DNA from: Microbacterium sp. RU1D | GTDB lineage: Bacteria; Actinomycetota; Actinomycetes; Actinomycetales; Microbacteriaceae | Length of the DNA stretch: 64,000 bases | NCBI RefSeq assembly: GCF_900156435.1 | Contig: NZ_FTPQ01000003.1 | Coordinates: forward strand, 372,001 to 436,000 | Direction of reading: 5' to 3' | Shown here: piece by piece, positions 1 to 7,333 of the stretch | How the letters are laid out: each line of letters opens with the position of its first letter | Numbering within the stretch: the stretch's first letter is position 1 | The notes under the pieces: generated by a model | What the model was told of the DNA's origin: nothing | Database searches by the model: none | What the model saw: only the letters and a program-made list of their open reading frames with translations | Program-made: the position numbers and the translations under genes

Positions 1-162
1 CAGGACGATAGCCACCGCGGCCGTCAACGCACCTAGCACGCCGGCGGCAGGGCCGAGGTTGGCCAGGGCGGTGAACGCGGTTGCCAACCCGAGTACCAAC
101 CCGGTGACCAGCCAGATAGTTGGCCACCGCAGCGGCTTCTTCGATTTGTGCCCCTCTGACAT
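1..162 (-). CDS. Small membrane protein, 3' end outside window
   Basis: The minus strand reads 54 open codons from an ATG at 162 to the window edge, so the carboxyl end is missing. A basic start (residues 5-12, KSKKPLRW) leads into one hydrophobic segment (about 15-34) and the start of a second (about 37-54), as in a small integral membrane protein. TATTGT lies six bases before the ATG, so the mRNA may be leaderless. Function is unknown. It diverges from the coiled-coil gene at 286 and may belong to the same accessory region. Confidence 0.55.
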   Translation of the reverse strand, partial: MSEGHKSKKPLRWPTIWLVTGLVLGLATAFTALANLGPAAGVLGALTAAVAIVL

Positions 163-244
163 CTCGCCACAATAGCGATGTTCGCAACGAGGCCACGCGC
201 CACGTCCGCCCTTCGCATCTCCGCTCGATGTCCGATGCCCTCCA

Positions 245-285
245 TACGATGAAGTGAGACGCAGACTCACTGGGGGAGAGTATTC
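245..285 (+). promoter_or_regulatory. Possible promoter, inverted repeat and RBS of the 582-residue gene
   Basis: TACGAT (245-250) resembles a -10 element. It is followed by the inverted repeat AGTGAG-N7-CTCACT (253-271), a purine-rich RBS GGGGGAGAG (272-280) and the ATG at 286. No convincing -35 was found. The inverted repeat is placed where a repressor could act, but that is inference. Confidence 0.35.
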
Positions 286-2034
286 ATGGCACTTGGCTAC
301 CGGACCATCCTGACGGCTGACCCCGTCGAGGAGAATCTCAGCGAGATGATTCGAGCTTTCCGCGGTTGGGTCACGGGAAAGAAGGGTTACGACGAGCTCC
401 CCTCGTCGGGCGTCGTAACTCATCCGAGCGGCGCCACGATCACTGCTTCCGCTTACACCAACAGCGACGGCAGTATCAGCGCCAAGCGTTGGCGAATCGT
501 AGAGGACTGGGCGCCGCCCAAGTGGTACGACAATCCGGATACCTCACGCACCGGCGTGACCAACGTGACCCTCGCCCTTGCCGAGAACAAGCTGTGGCTG
601 TGGGTAGACGTCGAGCCTCCAACACTTCTGTGGACTAACTCCAATGGTCGCGAAGTCGAAGAAGTCCAGATGAGTGGGCGCCCCACGTTCGTGCAGGACA
701 TTCTCAACGCTGTGAACATGAAAGACGGAGGCGCCGAGCCAGTTTCGGAGTTCCAAGTCATCGCGAGCGAGAGCCACGTGGAAGAGCTTGCGCGCGTCCT
801 CGTGGACTCAGCACGTATTGGCGCTGTGTTCGTCGCGGCCACTCCCGAAGGCGGAGACGCTACCGAGTGGGCTGAAAAAGTCACCAAACTCGCTGGACAA
901 ATCCAAGGTATGGGGATCGGGTACGCGCTCACTCCGGAAGCGCGAGCCCTCTTCAACCGCCGTTACGGCGGCGCCGGTCACTGGGTATCGCCAGGCGCCA
1001 TGCGCACCTTCCTCCCAGGAGCCGATCTCAGTGACCGGCAAGACGCCTTCAAACATCGCCTTCTTCACGCATCCACGCTGCGCGACTCCCCCGAAGCTCG
1101 CATTCGTCGCATTCTCCGCAACGCGCAGCTGAAGCGCCTCAGCGCTCTCCGCATCCCGGATGTTCTGCGGGAGGTCGATTACGAGTTCCTCCGCAACGAA
1201 CGCCTGCGGCCTTTCGCCGCTCTGCACCAGCCAGCCAGCGCCACGCAGATCGATGAGGACGAGGCCAGCGTATGGAGGGCCCTCGCCGAACTCGCGGAGA
1301 GCGAAGTGGCTAAAGGCCTCAATGAGAACAAGGCCCTCGCACAGCGTGCTTCGGCAGCCGAGGACTTCGTCGCTGAGTTGCAGGCCGAGAACGATGACCA
1401 ATACGCGCTTCTCACCAGGGTGCGAGAGGAAGCGGCCTCTCTCCTCCGCCAGGTCGATTACCTTCGACGCGCACTCACCAACCTCGGAGCGGAAGGCGCT
1501 GCGGCGGCGTGGTCGTTCGTTGACGAGGAGGGTCCCAGGGAGTACCCCGAGACCTTCGCGGAACTTCTTGATCGAGTGAAGGAGCTGACGGGGGTACGTT
1601 TCACCGGCGACATTGAAGACGCTCTCGAGCTGGACGAGCACACAGTTCTCGGTCAGGCCGCAGTCATGAAGACTTGGGACGCGCTTGTCACCTTCGACAC
1701 CTACTCACGCGCACGAAGCGACGCGAGTTTTGACCAGTCGCTGAGCCACTTCATCACCCACCAGAAGGATCACCCCCACCGCGTTCAGATCGGCAAGGTC
1801 GTCTGGTCAGAGGGCGAGACCGTGAAGTCCAACGAGAGGTTCCGAGCGCAGCGGACTCTGCCCGTGGACACGAAGGTTGATCCATCCGGGAAGGCCCTGA
1901 TGGTGGCCCACGTGAAGCTTTCGAACCTCACCGGAGTCGCGCCTCGGCTCTACTTCCTCGACACGTACTCCGCCGTCGGACATGTGACGGTGGGCTACCT
2001 CGGGTCCCACATGGACAACACCCTGACCAACTAG
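286..2034 (+). CDS. Unknown 582-residue coiled-coil protein of the accessory island
   Basis: I cannot name this family with confidence. The N-terminal part (1-150) is mixed alpha/beta. Residues about 155-265 contain a segment I recall from other uncharacterised actinobacterial proteins, including GAMRTFLPG. Residues about 322-395 are Glu/Ala/Leu-rich and look like a coiled coil. The last 80 residues form a separate domain ending in a strand-rich stretch (RLYFLDT then VTVGYLGSHMDN), a carboxyl-terminal pattern I have seen in other hypothetical proteins. There is no signal peptide or membrane segment, so it is probably cytosolic. The strong RBS GGGGGAGAG supports the ATG. GC is lower than in the flanking chromosome. 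It lies outside the repeat-bounded cassette that follows. Confidence 0.85.
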   Translation: MALGYRTILTADPVEENLSEMIRAFRGWVTGKKGYDELPSSGVVTHPSGATITASAYTNSDGSISAKRWRIVEDWAPPKWYDNPDTSRTGVTNVTLALAENKLWLWVDVEPPTLLWTNSNGREVEEVQMSGRPTFVQDILNAVNMKDGGAEPVSEFQVIASESHVEELARVLVDSARIGAVFVAATPEGGDATEWAEKVTKLAGQIQGMGIGYALTPEARALFNRRYGGAGHWVSPGAMRTFLPGADLSDRQDAFKHRLLHASTLRDSPEARIRRILRNAQLKRLSALRIPDVLREVDYEFLRNERLRPFAALHQPASATQIDEDEASVWRALAELAESEVAKGLNENKALAQRASAAEDFVAELQAENDDQYALLTRVREEAASLLRQVDYLRRALTNLGAEGAAAAWSFVDEEGPREYPETFAELLDRVKELTGVRFTGDIEDALELDEHTVLGQAAVMKTWDALVTFDTYSRARSDASFDQSLSHFITHQKDHPHRVQIGKVVWSEGETVKSNERFRAQRTLPVDTKVDPSGKALMVAHVKLSNLTGVAPRLYFLDTYSAVGHVTVGYLGSHMDNTLTN

Positions 2035-2046
2035 GTCAGGAGCGCG

Positions 2047-2206
2047 GGACGGGGCGCCGATACTTGCTATGACCATCCCCAGCCAGTTGGGTGTTGCTTA
2101 TAATACAAGGCTGGTCGAGTCGTTCGCGAAGTACGTCGCACCCTCGCTGGGCTGGGTACCGAACTGGGAAGGGCCCATCGCTAAGCGCGCGAACGTAACC
2201 AGCTGA
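2047..2206 (+). pseudogene. Left copy of a duplicated 3' gene end (attachment-site remnant)
   Basis: Immediately after the 582-residue gene, one frame reads DGAP, three residues, then a 29-residue stretch (2069-2155, starting MTIPSQLGV and ending VAPSLGW), a different 16-residue tail and TGA at 2204-2206. The 29 residues match 20 of 29 residues of the fragment at 6517-6603, without gaps. Neither copy has a gene body attached. I read this as the displaced 3' end of an unidentified host gene, duplicated when mobile DNA inserted. The parent gene is not recognised. Confidence 0.6.
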
Positions 2207-2296
2207 GGTCAGAGGACCTCCGCGACAGGACCGTCGGCTAACCGGTCCCGGACTGGGTGGGCGTCTAGAATCAGACAACGGTTCCGAGCGGGGGGG

Positions 2297-3196
2297 GTGT
2301 TTCGCGTGGGCACATCTGCCACTGGCGAGCTCGCCGCTCTCTCGCGACTATTCTCCCCCGCCGCCATACGCGAACTCAGCCAGAGCGGTCGTTCACCCCT
2401 TGTTGCTCGGTTACTACGAGACACTTCAATCCCGGCAGACCTTCCCGAAGGAGCGACGCTTCGGGATGCACTTGATCTCAGCTACTCCAAGCTGACAAAG
2501 ACCGGTAACAGGGACGACTACGTCTATCGGAGTTCGGTTGTTGAGAAGATTGCTCTTGGCCGACACAACCTTCGCACTGCGACCGTACTGAGCGAGGTGC
2601 GTGCGCGCGGGTCCAAGGCAGACCTCGTAATTCTTAACGGCACCGCCACGGCCTATGAGATCAAGTCAGAACGAGACTCGCTTAGTCGCCTACCTTCCCA
2701 GCTCAGCGACTACAGGTCTGTTTTCGCAAGCGTCACGGTAGTGACGAGCCTTCGTCAGAGGGATGCCGTCCTTCGGCTCGCTCCGGATGACGTCGGCGTG
2801 CTTGTGCTCTCTTCTCGTCTGCGACTCCAGGTCGTGCGCGAGACTCAGGACCTCCCCGGACGCATCGACCCAACGGCGCTCTTAGAGACTCTCCGCGCCA
2901 ACGAGGCAACACAAATACTTGAACGCATCGGAATCGAAACGCCGGACGTTCCCAACACTCGCCTTTGGGCGGAGCTGAGGAACCTCTACGCGACGCTTGA
3001 CCCAGCTGAGGTGCATCGGCACGCTGTGCAAGTGTTGAAGCAGAGCCGATCACGCGCAGCCCAGGAAGCGCACATGCGGACGCTTCCGCCCTCCATCAGG
3101 ACTGCGGCACTCTTCGGCGACCTGAACGGAAGCGCTCGCACGAACCTCTCCTCTGCTACCGGTACGTTGATGACGTCAGTGATGACCTGGAGTTAG
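2297..3196 (+). CDS. sce7726 family protein, PD-(D/E)XK nuclease-like
   Basis: The 299-residue protein matches the sce7726 family (named after a Sorangium cellulosum gene) in length and in the segments NRDDYVYRSS (71-80) and KIALGRH (84-90). Residues E100, D109, E121-x-K123 and Q135 (within ADLVILNG, YEIKSE and SQLSDYR) fit the D-Xn-E-X-K core of PD-(D/E)XK nucleases, so nucleic-acid cleavage is likely but not shown. The start is GTG at 2297 next to a run of seven G; GTG at 2306 is an alternative with better spacing. It is followed after 8 bp by the sce7725 gene, its usual partner. The reduced GC and missing integrase suggest cargo of a mobile element. Confidence 0.85.
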   Translation: MFRVGTSATGELAALSRLFSPAAIRELSQSGRSPLVARLLRDTSIPADLPEGATLRDALDLSYSKLTKTGNRDDYVYRSSVVEKIALGRHNLRTATVLSEVRARGSKADLVILNGTATAYEIKSERDSLSRLPSQLSDYRSVFASVTVVTSLRQRDAVLRLAPDDVGVLVLSSRLRLQVVRETQDLPGRIDPTALLETLRANEATQILERIGIETPDVPNTRLWAELRNLYATLDPAEVHRHAVQVLKQSRSRAAQEAHMRTLPPSIRTAALFGDLNGSARTNLSSATGTLMTSVMTWS

Positions 3197-3204
3197 GAAC
3201 GACG

Positions 3205-4137
3205 ATGTACTTTCCGTACTTTCGCGGCAAGCAGTTCGAGTTGATTGCGATCCGCGAGTGCGCGGCGGTCATCGCAGACGCCGGGTTCAATCCGATCATC
3301 GAGCCAGTTCGAGAGACCTTCAAGGGACTCCAGCGCACACTCGACGAGCTAATCCTCAAGGGTGCTAGCGCTGCGGTCATCGTGAACCCGCGACATGGCG
3401 ATCACAGAGACAGCAGCGAGATTCTGGCGCAGTACATGGCCGACAGCCACGGGGACAACGATGCAATCTCCCCGGCACTCCTCCTCACGAGCGACATGAC
3501 TGTGAACAATGTGCTCAGACTCGTCGAACCCTACGCTGAACGGCCACTCACCCTTGTGCATGGCGGATTCACCGACGGTAAAGCTCTCGCAGGCAATCTC
3601 CCGTCAGGTTCTGTCACACATGTCTTCCTCGATGCACGCAACACCCTTTACCGCCGTCCATTCAAGGGCGCACAGCGCATCCTGATCGAAGACGGGTTCG
3701 AACGTAAGAAGAACGCCGACTACGACTTCATCAACCGGTTCTCAGATCTCCACGTTACCTACGAAGAACTTGGCGGTGACGGTTACGGTGACTTCCTGAC
3801 TGTGGGTGACCACTACAGCGAGGGCGGCGGACCTGCGTACGCTGTCGCCATCCATTTGACATTCATCGACCCATCAAACGACGACGCAATGTTCGTTTAC
3901 CACTTCAAATCTGACTCGAACGACACCCCCGTCGACCCGGCCGGCAAGTTCGCACAGGCGCTCGCCAAACTCATTTCGGCGGTCGACGACCCAGCCTCAA
4001 AAATTCTCGCAACAACCGCTGTCGAAGAGTTCCGTGACCTGCACGAGCGCAAACACTTCCCAGGTCTCGGTTACGTCAAAAAGTTATCCATCAAGCATCA
4101 CATCGAGACCCTTGCCGACTACCACGCGAATGCCTGA
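3205..4137 (+). CDS. sce7725 family protein (Beta-protein-like)
   Basis: The 310-residue protein opens with MYFPYFRGKQFELIAIRE, the hallmark of sce7725 family proteins, which I recall as related to the Beta protein family. Alternating strands and helices with conserved short motifs (PIIEPV, VNPRHGD, FSDLHVTYEE, LTVGDHY) suggest a barrel-like fold, but no enzymatic activity is known to me. There is no signal peptide. AGGA six bases upstream supports the ATG. It is encoded 8 bp after the sce7726 nuclease and overlaps the RES-domain gene by 8 bp, so the three are almost certainly one operon and probably one functional unit. Confidence 0.85.
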   Translation: MYFPYFRGKQFELIAIRECAAVIADAGFNPIIEPVRETFKGLQRTLDELILKGASAAVIVNPRHGDHRDSSEILAQYMADSHGDNDAISPALLLTSDMTVNNVLRLVEPYAERPLTLVHGGFTDGKALAGNLPSGSVTHVFLDARNTLYRRPFKGAQRILIEDGFERKKNADYDFINRFSDLHVTYEELGGDGYGDFLTVGDHYSEGGGPAYAVAIHLTFIDPSNDDAMFVYHFKSDSNDTPVDPAGKFAQALAKLISAVDDPASKILATTAVEEFRDLHERKHFPGLGYVKKLSIKHHIETLADYHANA

Positions 4138-5173
4138 CCGACGCTGCTGCGCAACATGCTTCAATGATCGACACATCCGTGCTCAGCTGATCGACCAATG
4201 CGAACCGGTTATGCAGGATTGCGATTACTGCGGCATGGCAGGCGTGCTATGCGTAATCCCATCCAGACTGAGTCAATGGTTTGCCCCGCTCATCGCGACC
4301 TACAGCGAAGACCCTGACGGAGATTTCCTGGTCAGACACCTCATCAGCGAGTGGAGGATGTTCTCAAACGGAAGGCTGAGTGAAGCACAGGCAAAGGAGC
4401 TACTCGCGGACGTGCTGGACGATGGCGAAATTGTGCGCAGAAAGTTCACGCCCATCGCTCACCCGAGTGGTGGCAATCTTCACCGGTGGGAAGAGTTGCG
4501 CGACGAACTCATGCACAGCAACCGGTGGTTCCTTGAGGAACCCATGGACATGGATCGCTTGGCGGTCCTACTGGATCAACTCATCACCACACCCACCGCA
4601 CTTGAATTCAGCAACTGGTATCGTGCCCGCTTAATGACGAGCGACGATGCCTACCCGCTGACGGACATGGGCGCACCCCCGCGTCACAAAGCAGGTCACG
4701 GTCGAGCCAACCCCGCAGGCATCCCCTACCTTTACCTGGGATCAACTCAGGCAACCGCTGTCGCGGAGCTTCGCCCTCACACGGGCGAAAGGGCATGCGT
4801 CGCTCAGTTCGACCTCTCAGACGCAGACAACCTGAAGCTGGCTGACCTTCGAGACCCACGGTCCCTCATTTCGCCGCTGAGCGATGGCGATGAGACCCTG
4901 ATAATCGAACTTCGAGCTGACTTGCCGCTTCTGGAGCGCCTAGGCGAAGAGCTAACGCGCCCCGTTCAACCAAGCGGCGTCGCTTACGAATACGTTCCAA
5001 CGCAATACCTGTGCGAATACATCAAGAAAAAGGGTTTCGACGGGGTGTTGTACCGGAGTTCGGTTAGCAGCGATGACGGCGTAAATATCGCGCTATTCCA
5101 TCCAACCATCGCAACCGCGACCAAGCTCGACGTAGTGTCCGTCACACAGGTGACGGTGTCTATCGGTAGTTGA
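4130..5173 (+). CDS. HEPN/RES-domain protein, probable NAD+ phosphorylase
   Basis: The ATG at 4130 overlaps the sce7725 stop by eight bases and begins just before a zinc-ribbon-like pair (C7-x2-C10 and C31-x2-C34), the usual start of RES proteins with a HEPN/RES N-terminal domain. The frame stays open upstream, but that part is antisense in style and overlaps sce7725. The RES domain occupies about 185-345 and carries the name-giving residues in order: R192 (GRANPAG), E213 (AVAELRP) and S310 (LYRSS). Characterised RES toxins split NAD+ by phosphorolysis. In this cassette the protein could act as an NAD-depleting effector; that role is inferred. No antitoxin of the Xre type lies beside it. Confidence 0.85.
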   Translation: MPDRRCCATCFNDRHIRAQLIDQCEPVMQDCDYCGMAGVLCVIPSRLSQWFAPLIATYSEDPDGDFLVRHLISEWRMFSNGRLSEAQAKELLADVLDDGEIVRRKFTPIAHPSGGNLHRWEELRDELMHSNRWFLEEPMDMDRLAVLLDQLITTPTALEFSNWYRARLMTSDDAYPLTDMGAPPRHKAGHGRANPAGIPYLYLGSTQATAVAELRPHTGERACVAQFDLSDADNLKLADLRDPRSLISPLSDGDETLIIELRADLPLLERLGEELTRPVQPSGVAYEYVPTQYLCEYIKKKGFDGVLYRSSVSSDDGVNIALFHPTIATATKLDVVSVTQVTVSIGS

Positions 5174-5276
5174 GGCACGGGCTGGTGTGTCCACGGCCAA
5201 TCACCGCGGACGGAGTAACCTAGCGCTAGGGTCAACGGACCAGAGTCTCGGACGAAGACGGTTCAAGGGCGGGTTC

Positions 5277-6428
5277 ATGACCAGTGTCTCTACTACAGGA
5301 GTTGCGCGAGCCGGACGACCACCGGCCGCTCGCATAGGTGAGCCCACCGCGTACAACGGGCGCCCGATCGCTGCCGGAACTGGGTCGTTTAGGCATCCCG
5401 TCTCACCTCGTGCGTCGGTAGCCGACTTATGGTCGACAATGGAGATTGCGGCAGCAGCTGGCGAAACCGCTTTGCAGAAGGCCGGCGCGCCTTCCTTGGA
5501 TGTTGCCGCCAAACTGCGCCTCAGTGCTTACGTGCAGCAAGCCCGTCAGTATTACGAGGCGGCTATCCGGGCTGAGCCCATTGCTAAACCTCTTTTGGGC
5601 TACTACTTCGTCCTGAACGCAACTAAGGCGTATCTTACCCTCCTGAATCACCCGAATACGGCAACTCCGGGCATAAAACACGGGATCGGGCAAGATAATT
5701 CCCACCTTACGGGCCAGTATGAATTTTCGCAGGAATATCTGCAGATCCAAACAAGCGGCGTCTTTCACTTGCTCGCCGGAAATTCTGGTAGAGGTCACGT
5801 ATGGGGCGCAGGCGTAATGCAAGTATCGCGCCTCATTCCCTACCTGAACGAAAGCGTGGATCTATACGCTAGCGCCTTCAACAAGCGCCCTCTGCTTATA
5901 CCTATCGAGGACACGTTTATTCGCGCCAGTGGCAAGCGGCCGAACCGTTTTGCTTGGCTAGTTGTCGAAGTTTCTCGGTTAGCGTTACGTGAAGCTGACC
6001 TGTCGCCTAGGAAGTTGCTGGACGAAGCGGCGGCGTTCGCGGGTTCATTCGATCATGTTGAAAGCGACCGCGATGACGTGGTCCGGTACGAGTCAAAGGT
6101 TCCCGTGCCCTACTCAGCAATGCCGCTCGCGCTCCCGGGTCTGAGGCAGGCGTTCGATCGTTCTTTGATTTCACGTAACCGGACGCTCGCTCAGCCACGC
6201 GACAACATCGTCCGATCCCCGCACTTGGAACTGATTTCTGCGGAAGCGCTCACATTCGCAGTTATGCTCCACCTAAGCAACATGGTGCGCTACCGCCCTC
6301 ACCACGTCGAGCAACTCCGTGGGAGCAGCCAATGGTGGCTCTTTACAAGTTGGGTCGACAGAGCTTGCGAGAACTTTTTGCTCGCAATGTCATCACGTGT
6401 GTCGTTGGAAGAGCATCTTATTGAGTGA
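5277..6428 (+). CDS. YaaC-like protein
   Basis: The 383-residue protein resembles the YaaC family, mainly through the segment around ARQYYEAA, KPLLGYYFVLNATKAYL and GIKHGIG, helices typical of that family. Function is unknown; the helical, HEPN-like appearance of YaaC is my impression only. I chose ATG 5277, preceded by AGGGCGGG; GTG 5187 is an in-frame alternative that would add 30 residues of poor composition. The 103-bp gap to the RES gene is larger than within the rest of the operon, so it may have its own promoter. It is the last gene before the right-hand repeat copy and shares the lower GC of the cassette. Confidence 0.7.
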   Translation: MTSVSTTGVARAGRPPAARIGEPTAYNGRPIAAGTGSFRHPVSPRASVADLWSTMEIAAAAGETALQKAGAPSLDVAAKLRLSAYVQQARQYYEAAIRAEPIAKPLLGYYFVLNATKAYLTLLNHPNTATPGIKHGIGQDNSHLTGQYEFSQEYLQIQTSGVFHLLAGNSGRGHVWGAGVMQVSRLIPYLNESVDLYASAFNKRPLLIPIEDTFIRASGKRPNRFAWLVVEVSRLALREADLSPRKLLDEAAAFAGSFDHVESDRDDVVRYESKVPVPYSAMPLALPGLRQAFDRSLISRNRTLAQPRDNIVRSPHLELISAEALTFAVMLHLSNMVRYRPHHVEQLRGSSQWWLFTSWVDRACENFLLAMSSRVSLEEHLIE

Positions 6429-6480
6429 GATGTCGGAACGTGGCGAATCACAATCCCGGTCTCTGGCCTGGCCGCGTCGA

Positions 6481-6627
6481 GCTGCGAGACTTTCTCGACG
6501 GCGCCCCTTGCTTGCGATGGCGATCCCGAGCCAGATGGGCGTGGAGTTCAACCTCCGCCTCGTCGAGAACTTCGCGACGCACGTCGCCCCCGCGCTCGGC
6601 TGGCAGTCGACGCTCGCGACGGTCTGA
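6481..6627 (+). pseudogene. Right copy of the duplicated 3' gene end, frameshifted remnant
   Basis: After the YaaC gene the reading returns to high GC. One frame encodes VELRDFLDGAP and, after a one-base shift near 6505-6510, another continues MAIPSQMGV (from 6517) to VAPALGW (6603), ending at TGA 6625-6627. The 29-residue part matches the copy at 2069-2155 without gaps. A strong hairpin terminator follows, as expected for the native end of a chromosomal gene. The missing gene body should lie elsewhere, probably left of the window. I do not recognise the protein. Confidence 0.6.
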
Positions 6628-6639
6628 CCCGCTCCCCCT

Positions 6640-6683
6640 CGAACGGACCCGGATGACACCCCCTCGGCATCCGGGTCCGTTCG
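6640..6683 (+). terminator. 16-bp perfect hairpin after the gene remnant
   Basis: CGAACGGACCCGGATG (6640-6655) pairs perfectly with 6668-6683 around a 12-base loop. No T-run follows, as is common in high-GC actinobacteria. It marks the native end of the truncated gene and the right boundary of the accessory region. Confidence 0.7.
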
Positions 6684-6738
6684 TCGTCTCGCGCGAAGAC
6701 GTACGGTGAGGGGATGGCCGTCGAGCGGGCGATGCCGC

Positions 6739-7107
6739 TCAGCGCCAGGTCGTGATGCCGCGCGAGCGCGCGACCGTCTGCGACAGCAGGTATTCGCCCC
6801 AGGCCACCGCGTAGGCGCCGAGAGCGGCCCACACCCAGCCCGCGGGCAGTGCGCCGACCACACCCATCAGCCCCGCCACCGTGAGGGCGCTCACGACGAT
6901 CAGCACGGGGATGACGGCCCTGGATGCCGCGAGCGCGCTGTCGGAGCGCCAGATCACGAGCACGGCGCCGGCCGTGGCCAGCAGCAGGATGATCGGCGGC
7001 CACCACGACCCGAGTACCGCCATGGCGATCGACGATCCGACGCCCGCAATCCCGAGGGTCGCTGTGCGGAGGACGCGGATGCGTCGGGAACGGTCGACGG
7101 GTGACAC
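6739..7107 (-). CDS. Hypothetical four-helix membrane protein
   Basis: The 122-residue product starts at GTG 7107 with GGAGG five bases upstream; the frame is open further upstream but without an RBS. Hydrophobic segments at about 15-33, 36-52, 63-83 and 88-106 predict four transmembrane helices, with a short basic N terminus (DRSRRIRVLR). No family is recognised. It is the first intact chromosomal gene right of the island and diverges from the secreted glycosidase gene at 7334. Confidence 0.75.
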   Translation of the reverse strand: MSPVDRSRRIRVLRTATLGIAGVGSSIAMAVLGSWWPPIILLLATAGAVLVIWRSDSALAASRAVIPVLIVVSALTVAGLMGVVGALPAGWVWAALGAYAVAWGEYLLSQTVARSRGITTWR

Positions 7108-7333
7108 GGTGCCTCCAGAGGTGGGGGGATCCCAGCGTAACCGGGACGTTCGGGTGGGCCGGACGCCATGAGACCGTCCAGAGTCGCCGGAGATCGCGCC
7201 CGCCCCGCCGGGGACGCCCCGTAGCCTGGTAGCGACGGGGGCACGCGAGAGGCGGCCGCCTCCTCGGTCGACGTCGACACCGCGCAACGGGCGCATCGCC
7301 GCACGGCATCGGATCGAGAGGAGGCCGGTCGAA

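Noticed and set aside
2099-2104. Perfect TATAAT before the sce7726 gene
   Set aside because: It lies inside the coding remnant (codons for AYN) about 190 bp before the gene, with no -35 at proper distance. It may be chance, so I do not list it as a promoter.
6429-6480. Extension of the YaaC gene into the following fragment
   Set aside because: The YaaC frame stops at 6426-6428; the following codons belong to the host-gene remnant in other frames and show different base composition.
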